NCBI GenBank assembly: GCA_937996615.1 | Contig: CALKVD010000063.1 | Location: 1-5,166 of the forward strand | DNA: 5,166 bases | Reading direction: 5' to 3' | Origin: an uncultured Rickettsiales bacterium | GTDB lineage: Bacteria > Pseudomonadota > Alphaproteobacteria > Rickettsiales > Midichloriaceae | Position numbers and translations under genes: made by a program | The notes under the pieces: model-generated | Seen by the model: the letters and a program-made list of their open reading frames with translations, nothing else | The model's database searches: none | What the model was told of the DNA's origin: nothing | In this document: in pieces, positions 1-5,166 of the stretch | Layout: the number at the start of each line of letters is the position of its first letter | How positions within the stretch are numbered: position 1 is the stretch's first letter

Positions 1-455
1 GTAACCTAGGAGATCTAGCATATAGCATCCCGGAAAAAGTTATATTTGATTATTCAGAACAAGTAATAAAACTGACGGTTAAAGATAAAAGTTGCCGTGA
101 CTCTAAAAGGCTTTGGGGTTTGAGCAGAGCTTTAATATTCAATAACGTCAAGGGAGTTTCGGAAGGGTTTACCAAAGTTTTGATCATCAATGGCGTTGGG
201 TATAAAGCTGCAGTTGACGGACAATTTTTAGTACTATCTCTAGGATATAGCCACGATATATACTTCCCAGTTCCTGCGGGCATAACAATAGTAACTCCAA
301 AGCCAACCGAAATCAGAATCTCTGGGATCAATAAGCAAATAGTGGGTGATATCGCTGCGCAAATACGCAACTTTAGAAAACCTGAGCCATACAAAGGTAA
401 AGGAATCAAGTACGAAGCTGAGACTATAATCCGTAAAGCAGGTAAACGCAAATAG
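1..455 (+). CDS. rplF: 50S ribosomal protein L6, 5'-truncated by the window edge
   Basis: Ribosomal protein L6 of the large subunit, which binds 23S rRNA near the factor-binding region. The reading frame is open from base 3 (AAC CTA GGA GAT) to the TAG at 453-455, giving 150 visible residues. By comparison with remembered L6 sequences of about 177-180 residues, roughly the first 28-30 residues lie left of the window. The opening GDL lines up with the GEL of the first L6 domain. The second domain is clear: WGLSRALI, GVSEGFTKVL, GVGYKAAV, LGYSHD, and near the C-terminus the L6 signature RKPEPYKGKGIKYEAE, then a basic tail ending GKRK. The TTG at 120-122 is an internal Leu codon, not the start, because homologous sequence continues upstream of it. 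DSKRLWGLSR resembles alphaproteobacterial L6. It is followed by rplR, as in the spc operon, but after 92 bases rather than the usual short gap. Confidence 0.96.
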   Translation, partial: NLGDLAYSIPEKVIFDYSEQVIKLTVKDKSCRDSKRLWGLSRALIFNNVKGVSEGFTKVLIINGVGYKAAVDGQFLVLSLGYSHDIYFPVPAGITIVTPKPTEIRISGINKQIVGDIAAQIRNFRKPEPYKGKGIKYEAETIIRKAGKRK

Positions 456-547
456 AATTAGTTAAGGCGATCTTGGCTCGAATCACTGTCGCTATAACCC
501 AACCAAATTTTTACATAATACTATAATTACATATTGCAATAAGTGCT

Positions 548-934
548 ATGAATACCAAACAAAAATTATTCAAACAAAGAGCTCAGCGGGTTAGAAGAAA
601 AATCGCCGATTCTAGATTTAAACATCAAAGATTGAGACTGTCTGTTTTTAAATCTAATTCGCACATCTATACCCAAATTATAGACGATAATAAAGGGACA
701 ACTTTAGTTGCGGCTTCAACCCTCAGTCCAGAGTTTAAAGCATGGAAGGAAAATGCTGCAGATAAATCTAGCAACTCTAGCATTAAAGCTGCAGAAGCTA
801 TTGGTAAAATAATTGCTGAAAAAGCTGTGGCTCAAGGTATAACAGAAGTGGTGTTTGATCGTGGTGGATATATTTACCACGGAAAAATCCAAAGCCTAGC
901 TGATGCCGCTCGCCAGTCTGGATTAGTATTTTAA
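548..934 (+). CDS. rplR: 50S ribosomal protein L18
   Basis: Ribosomal protein L18, which binds 5S rRNA with L5 and helps attach it to the central protuberance of the large subunit. The product has 128 residues; the family is usually about 117-122. The order is a basic N-terminus (KQRAQRVRRKI, residues 9-19), the first core strands (LRLSVFKSNSHIYTQIIDD, about 29-47), TLVAASTLS (52-60), a Ser/Asn-rich linker (about 70-80), then AIGKIIAEKA (84-93), VVFDRGGYIYHGKI (101-114) and the C-terminal LADAARQSGLVF. The C-terminal half fits alphaproteobacterial L18 closely. ATG 548 gives the normal N-terminus, and an in-frame TAA at 524-526 rules out an extended ATG, GTG or TTG start. The start has no good Shine-Dalgarno sequence; the preceding bases are AATAAGTGCT. 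The slight excess length sits around the Ser/Asn-rich linker. The next gene is convergent, so rpsE does not follow. Confidence 0.97.
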   Translation: MNTKQKLFKQRAQRVRRKIADSRFKHQRLRLSVFKSNSHIYTQIIDDNKGTTLVAASTLSPEFKAWKENAADKSSNSSIKAAEAIGKIIAEKAVAQGITEVVFDRGGYIYHGKIQSLADAARQSGLVF

Positions 935-957
935 ATTCCTTACTAATTCTCTTGTTC

Positions 958-976
958 ATTGATTTAAAATATCAAT
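958..976. terminator. Weak AT-rich hairpin between convergent genes
   Basis: A 6-bp inverted repeat, ATTGAT (958-963) and ATCAAT (971-976), flanks a 7-base loop. It lies between the rplR stop (934) and the end of the RNase D-like gene, whose TGA (972-974) falls inside the right arm. Its place in a 37-base convergent gap suggests a transcription end point. However, the stem has only one G-C pair and neither strand shows a clear downstream T-run, so it does not qualify as a typical intrinsic terminator. It may be chance in AT-rich sequence. Confidence 0.2.
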
Positions 977-1691
977 AAATCTTCCTACATTTTTTGTAAG
1001 ATTTAATACAAGATAGCGCCATAGAATCAGATTCTTCTAGAACGATCACATGTCTACTTTGACCCAGTTCGTTCTCGATCATCCCATATGCCCGCAATAA
1101 ATAATAAACATCATTGGCAGCATAGGTCAATTGTCCTTCGCTCAAGGGGCGTTTTTTCCAATTTGAGTTTTGATATTGCTTATCAATTTCAACCCCGCAA
1201 TATTTCTGGACAATGTAGCGATAGCTTACTAATTTAGGATAGCCTAAAAACAGCATTGCAATTTGGATGTCAAAAATATTCAACAATTTGCATTTCATGT
1301 GATTATATAGTGCTATGATATCATGTTTGCACGAATGCAAAACTTTCAAAATATTATCGCTTTCTAAAATTTCGATCAAAGGTGACCAGTCCAAATCAAG
1401 CATCATATCTAGTATAATGACGATATCACAGTAGGCAATCTGTAATAGAGACAATTTTGGATAAGAAGCTCCATATCCATAGAATTCTCCGTCCAGAGCA
1501 ATATAGTTAAATTGGTGATTTTTAATTTCTGACCTGATTTTTTGACAATGGTACTCTAATTCTGTTTGATCTGTAACGACAATATAATGATAAGGGGTTG
1601 GTACTGGTGGAGAAAAATCTGTCGCGTTTTTGACAAAATTTTTCTTTTTCTTTCTTCGAAACGATTTTTTAATATACAAGTTATTTTTCAT
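972..1691 (-). CDS. Ribonuclease D-like 3'-5' exonuclease (DEDDy family), short form
   Basis: A predicted 3'-5' exoribonuclease of the RNase D type, a family acting on tRNA 3' ends and other structured RNAs with two metal ions. The product has 239 residues. All DEDDy catalytic positions are visible: Exo I is ALDGEF with D67 and E69, followed by YPKLSLLQIA; Exo II is KVLHSCKHDIIAL with D124; Exo III is LTYAANDVYYL with Y190 and D194. The family segment before Exo III, NWKKRPLSEGQ, is also present. Residues about 1-30 form a basic tail (KKSFRRKKKK at 8-17) before the fold begins near YIVVTDQTELE. There is no room for the HRDC domains of the roughly 375-residue E. coli enzyme; short forms of about 200 residues occur in alphaproteobacteria. 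Start ATG 1689-1691 is the only Met before Exo I, with AGGT nine bases upstream (1701-1704). It lies downstream of ileS by 131 bases and converges on rplR. I give no symbol because orthology to rnd is not certain. Confidence 0.88.
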   Translation of the reverse strand: MKNNLYIKKSFRRKKKKNFVKNATDFSPPVPTPYHYIVVTDQTELEYHCQKIRSEIKNHQFNYIALDGEFYGYGASYPKLSLLQIAYCDIVIILDMMLDLDWSPLIEILESDNILKVLHSCKHDIIALYNHMKCKLLNIFDIQIAMLFLGYPKLVSYRYIVQKYCGVEIDKQYQNSNWKKRPLSEGQLTYAANDVYYLLRAYGMIENELGQSRHVIVLEESDSMALSCIKSYKKCRKIY

Positions 1692-1715
1692 TTAATCACA
1701 ACCTAATCTCGGTCA

Positions 1716-1744
1716 ACTATAGTAGATCAATAGAATATTTGCAA
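1716..1744 (-). promoter_or_regulatory. Candidate sigma70-type promoter for the RNase D-like gene
   Basis: On the - strand there is TTGCAA (1739-1744) as a -35 element, matching TTGACA at 4 of 6 positions. After exactly 17 bases comes TATAGT (1716-1721) as a -10 element, matching TATAAT at 5 of 6. Transcription would begin near 1709, giving a leader of about 18 bases that contains the weak AGGT ribosome-binding site. It suggests the gene can be transcribed independently of ileS. In AT-rich DNA such matches also arise by chance. Confidence 0.45.
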
Positions 1745-1822
1745 AACTTTTCGGCAAAGAAAATTAAGCCTCATTTCTATTTGTTCTGTTTATATTTGCT
1801 TCACATTCTATTCGTGTTTATT

Positions 1823-4800
1823 TCATAATGTATTAATCATAATTACGCATTCGACATTATTATGCCATTCTAAGTTAACTGATTTTTGCACAATTTTTTT
1901 ATTTTTATCTGCCAAAGTATTCAAATCAAAATCTTCATTTTTCGCTATGAACTGAGCTTCAACAGCTAAAACCTGGGTTTTGATATAATCTTGCCAAATC
2001 GCAAAAGCTTGAGCCACAACGGGGTCAGGGCAACTAACGGTCAGCCTAATCCTATCGCTAACGTTAAAGCTAGAATCTTTACGGGTTTGTTGTACGATTC
2101 GAACTATGTCGCGAGCAATACCTTCTTCCAATAGTGGTGCTGTAATATTGGTGTCGAGCATAACCAGAGCGTCGTTAGAATCCAATGGGGCGGCGCAATT
2201 TGCAAACTGATTTTTGGTTGCAAGTTTGATACTATATTCCTCTGGGAGCAAACTAATTCCTGCAACTTCGACGACTTTTTCTTTGATTGACCATTGGCAA
2301 TTTTTTGTTGCAGCTATAATGTTTTTGACATGCTCAGGGATTCTCTTGCCGATCAGTGGTAGATTTAGGTGCAATTTCAGATCGGCATATTCTTCGATTT
2401 TTGTTTGTTCGAGGTTATGCCAGGTTTTGACGTTGATTTCATCCATAACCAGTTGTTGCATATCCTTATTATTGCTATAGTCGATTTTTGAGTTTTGATT
2501 GGCAACTCCGATAAACGTGACTGAAGCCAGAGGTTGCCTTACTCTAATTTTAGCTTCGTTTCTGATATAGTGAGCGGCGTTACAGGCTGAACGAACTCGT
2601 TCCATTGCAACTAATAAATCCAGGTCGATCAATTTCTCGTCAAAGTTGTAATATGGCTCAAGATGAACGCTGTTGTTGTTTTGGCCGCTAAGTCCAAGAA
2701 ATACAGCTTCGGTTGTTAGGGGAAGAAGCGGAGCGGCGGTAACACATAAAATTCGCAAAACGCTGTATAAGGTGTTGTACGCTGAGATTTTATCTTCATT
2801 AATAACACTGGTCCAAAACCTTTCTCTTGATCTTCTAATATACCAATTGTTCAGTATTTCAAGAAATTCTTCAATCAATTTGCAAGCAACAGGAGTGTCA
2901 TACAGATCCAGATGATGTTTGACATTAATTGCAGTCGCAATACATTTACTGATGATATACCGGTCCAGCAAAACTTTTGAACCAAGATCAAATTTCGCTT
3001 TAACAGAGTCGATATTGGCATAAATTGTGAAGAAATTATAGGCATTCCAGAGAGGTTTGATGACTAGTCTAGTTGCTTCCTGAATTCCATTAGCGTTTTT
3101 GTCGATCACCAGTTCTTGTCCCCGCATAACCTGGGAGGAGATCATAAACCAACGCATAGCGTCCGATCCAATTTGTTCAAAAACCTCTTTGGGATCAGCG
3201 TAGTTTTGCAAACGTTTCGAAAGCTTTGTGCCGCCATCACCAAGGATTACACCATGGCAGATGCAATTTTTGAACGGAGCATTGTTGAACAAAGCCGTTC
3301 CTAGAACCATTAATGTATAGAACCAGCCGCGAGTTTGAGCGACGTATTCAACAATGAAATCAGCTGGGAAATGTTGCTCAAACCATTGTTGATTTTCAAA
3401 CGGATAATGAACCTGAGCGAATGGCATTGATCCGCTTTCAAACCAGCAGTCTAGGACTTCTGGGACCCGACGCAGCATTGATTTACCGGTTGGGTCGTTT
3501 GGGTTTGGTTTAGTTAATGAATCGATAAACGGCCTATGTAAATCTTCAACTTTAACGCCAAAAGCTTGTTCCAATTCTTGAATGCTGCCATATACTTCAA
3601 TGCAGGGGTAGCTTGGGTCATCGCTTTGCCAAACAGGTATCGGACACCCCCAATAGCGGTTACGAGAAATTGACCAATCGCGAGCATTTTTAAGCCAATT
3701 GCCAAATAGACCATCCTTGATATGTCCCGGGATCCAGTTGATTTTTTGATTATGTTCCACCATTTGATCCCGGATTGCGGTTACTTCAAGGTACCAAGAA
3801 GGAATTGCTTTATATATAAGCGGAGTATCTGTTCGCCAGCAATGTGGGTAATTATGGATATACTGTTCGGTTTTAAGCCAATTGCCTTGTTTTTTCAAAG
3901 CTATTATAATTGAATCATTCGCCTCAAAAACTTGGGTCAGAGCAAAATCCTTCACCTCGGTCGTAAATCTTCCAGCGCTATCAACCGGGCATACTATTGG
4001 GATTTGATTTTCTTCGCATAGTTTTTGGTCATCTTCACCAAATCCAGGTGCAACGTGGACTATTCCCGTACCATCTTCGGTTGTAACAAAATCAGCCAGG
4101 AATATTTTGAATGAATTTTGGTTGTTGCTAAAATATGGAAACAGGGGTTTATATTTCACACCGTTTAGCGTACTACCACTTATAGTTGCAATAACCTCGT
4201 CGCCCAACTCATTTTGATATTTTGCTGCTAAGTTGCTTGCAATAATATAGTACTTTTCGTTCTTACTCAAAACCGAATACTCTATTTCTGCGCCAACGGC
4301 TAACGCAAGATTCGAAGGTAAAGTCCAGGGAGTCGTTGTCCAAGCAACTGCATAAATCGGTCCATTGACTATATCGGATATTTGATGTTTTGTTTCAGAG
4401 ACTTGTTTTTGACTAGAAATTCCAAAAAATGAATCCCCATCCAGTTCAAACAAAACAGTTACTGCTTTGCTTTGTTTTTCGCGGTAAGCATTATCCATCC
4501 TCGTTTCAAAATCGGAAACAGGGGTTTCGCACGCCCAGGAATAAGGCATTACCTTCATCGCTTGGTAGATCAATCCCTTGTCATATAATGTTTTAAAAGC
4601 CCAAATAACACTTTCCATATAGTCCCGGTCCATCGTTCGGTAGTCATTGTCAAAATCAACCCACCTTGCCTGACGTTCGACATAATAGCGCCATTCGTTT
4701 TTATAACGTAAAACTGATTTTTGGCAGTGGTTATTGAACTTGGCGATTCCGTATTTTTCTATTTCGAATTTTCCTGATATTCCTAATTCTTTTTCGCTCC

Positions 4801-5140
4801 CCATTTCTGCTGGTAAGCCATGGCAATCCCAGCCAAAGCGCCGTTCGACTTTTTTACCTAACATTGTCTGATAGCGGGCAAACAAATCTTTGATATAGCC
4901 GGTTAACAGGTGGCCATAATGAGGCAGGCCATTCGCAAACGGGGGGCCATCATAAAAAACATATTCACTGTTGCCTTTAACTGAAACGCGAAATGTATTA
5001 TCTTGTTGCCATTTATTCAGTATTGTTTGTTCTAATTGCGCGAAATTTGGATTTGCTTCAGTTGGTTGATATGGCGGGGCAACAGAACCATTAGCTGGAT
5101 GAGATAGCGGTTGATTAATATCAAAATTACTATTGGACAT
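1823..5140 (-). CDS. ileS: Isoleucyl-tRNA synthetase, type 2 (long, no C-terminal zinc finger)
   Basis: Cytosolic class I synthetase that activates isoleucine with ATP, charges tRNA-Ile and hydrolyses mischarged Val-tRNA-Ile. The 1105 residues show in order: an N-terminal extension of about 33 residues; the HIGH motif in PFANGLPHYGHLL (HYGH 74-77); GWDCHGLPAE (103-112); the CP1 editing domain with WTTTPWTLPSN (267-277) and GTGIVHVAPGFGEDD (357-371, D371 likely the conserved editing Asp); WSISRNRYWGCPIP (489-502); DCWFESGS (564-571); the KMSKS loop as KLSKR (639-643); and the anticodon-binding helical region with NNWYIRRSRERFW (764-776). The C-terminal 200 residues contain only isolated cysteines, so the zinc finger of the roughly 930-residue E. 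coli type is absent. Length, KLSKRLQNYADP and MPYSWACETP fit the eukaryote-like type 2 seen in Rickettsiales, a type often resistant to mupirocin. Start ATG 5138-5140 has no clear Shine-Dalgarno (AAGTAACAA precedes it). Only 26 bases upstream are visible, so its promoter lies mostly outside. Confidence 0.97.
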   Translation of the reverse strand: MSNSNFDINQPLSHPANGSVAPPYQPTEANPNFAQLEQTILNKWQQDNTFRVSVKGNSEYVFYDGPPFANGLPHYGHLLTGYIKDLFARYQTMLGKKVERRFGWDCHGLPAEMGSEKELGISGKFEIEKYGIAKFNNHCQKSVLRYKNEWRYYVERQARWVDFDNDYRTMDRDYMESVIWAFKTLYDKGLIYQAMKVMPYSWACETPVSDFETRMDNAYREKQSKAVTVLFELDGDSFFGISSQKQVSETKHQISDIVNGPIYAVAWTTTPWTLPSNLALAVGAEIEYSVLSKNEKYYIIASNLAAKYQNELGDEVIATISGSTLNGVKYKPLFPYFSNNQNSFKIFLADFVTTEDGTGIVHVAPGFGEDDQKLCEENQIPIVCPVDSAGRFTTEVKDFALTQVFEANDSIIIALKKQGNWLKTEQYIHNYPHCWRTDTPLIYKAIPSWYLEVTAIRDQMVEHNQKINWIPGHIKDGLFGNWLKNARDWSISRNRYWGCPIPVWQSDDPSYPCIEVYGSIQELEQAFGVKVEDLHRPFIDSLTKPNPNDPTGKSMLRRVPEVLDCWFESGSMPFAQVHYPFENQQWFEQHFPADFIVEYVAQTRGWFYTLMVLGTALFNNAPFKNCICHGVILGDGGTKLSKRLQNYADPKEVFEQIGSDAMRWFMISSQVMRGQELVIDKNANGIQEATRLVIKPLWNAYNFFTIYANIDSVKAKFDLGSKVLLDRYIISKCIATAINVKHHLDLYDTPVACKLIEEFLEILNNWYIRRSRERFWTSVINEDKISAYNTLYSVLRILCVTAAPLLPLTTEAVFLGLSGQNNNSVHLEPYYNFDEKLIDLDLLVAMERVRSACNAAHYIRNEAKIRVRQPLASVTFIGVANQNSKIDYSNNKDMQQLVMDEINVKTWHNLEQTKIEEYADLKLHLNLPLIGKRIPEHVKNIIAATKNCQWSIKEKVVEVAGISLLPEEYSIKLATKNQFANCAAPLDSNDALVMLDTNITAPLLEEGIARDIVRIVQQTRKDSSFNVSDRIRLTVSCPDPVVAQAFAIWQDYIKTQVLAVEAQFIAKNEDFDLNTLADKNKKIVQKSVNLEWHNNVECVIMINTL

Positions 5141-5166
5141 TTGTTACTTAAATTGGAATTTAATTT

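Noticed and set aside
50..451. A 133-residue reading frame on the - strand opposite rplF
   Set aside because: It lies almost wholly antisense to a strongly conserved ribosomal protein gene, and its translation matches no family I recognise.
120..455. A separate 111-residue gene starting at TTG 120
   Set aside because: The frame is open back to base 3, and the upstream residues match the first domain of L6. TTG 120 is an internal Leu codon of rplF.
467..492. Possible stem GCGA/TCGC in the rplF-rplR spacer
   Set aside because: Only four base pairs around an 18-base loop with no supporting inner pairing. This is no better than chance.
987..999. Small hairpin TACA-TTTTT-TGTA near the end of the RNase D-like gene
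   Set aside because: The stem has four base pairs, lies within coding sequence, and has no following T-run appropriate for rplR termination.
1745..1822. A terminator downstream of ileS
   Set aside because: I searched for a GC-containing stem followed by a T-run on the - strand and found only a 3-bp GGC/GCC pairing, so read-through into the RNase D-like gene cannot be excluded.
2214..3913. Several short + strand reading frames of 62-88 residues, and one of 66 residues on the - strand, within ileS
   Set aside because: They overlap intact ileS in other frames, show no recognisable motifs, and are explained by antisense or alternate-frame open stretches in a long conserved gene.

Overview
The window is AT-rich bacterial chromosome carrying four conserved housekeeping genes: the 3' part of rplF (ribosomal protein L6), a complete rplR (L18), a short ribonuclease D-like exonuclease gene, and a complete ileS. 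The first two are on the + strand and the last two on the - strand, so the pairs converge between about 935 and 971. Stops are TAG, TAA, TGA and TGA, and tryptophans in IleRS that I checked use TGG, so the code is standard.

The organism looks like an alphaproteobacterium, probably one of the reduced, host-associated lineages (Rickettsiales or Holosporales type). This is inference from three things: L6 has the alphaproteobacterial-style DSKRLWGLSR and VPKPTEI-like segments; L18 ends in the FDRGGYIYHG...LADAAR pattern; and the isoleucyl-tRNA synthetase is the long type-2 form (1105 residues, no C-terminal zinc finger), known from Rickettsiales but not the usual form in free-living Proteobacteria. 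I cannot name a genus.

Layout: 1-455 rplF, entering from the left edge; 456-547 an unusually long spacer for this operon; 548-934 rplR; 935-971 a short convergent gap with a weak AT-rich hairpin; 972-1691 the RNase D-like gene on the - strand; 1692-1822 a spacer with a plausible promoter for that gene; 1823-5140 ileS on the - strand; 5141-5166 the start of the ileS upstream region.

rplF and rplR are consecutive members of the classical spc ribosomal protein operon, but rpsE, rpmD, rplO and secY, which normally follow, are absent; unrelated convergent genes take their place. The operon is therefore broken after rplR in this assembly, which is the most notable feature. ileS and the RNase D-like gene serve translation and RNA turnover respectively, but nothing shows a shared function. 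I found no mobile element, CRISPR array, tRNA or rRNA gene, and no evidence of a novel multi-gene system.
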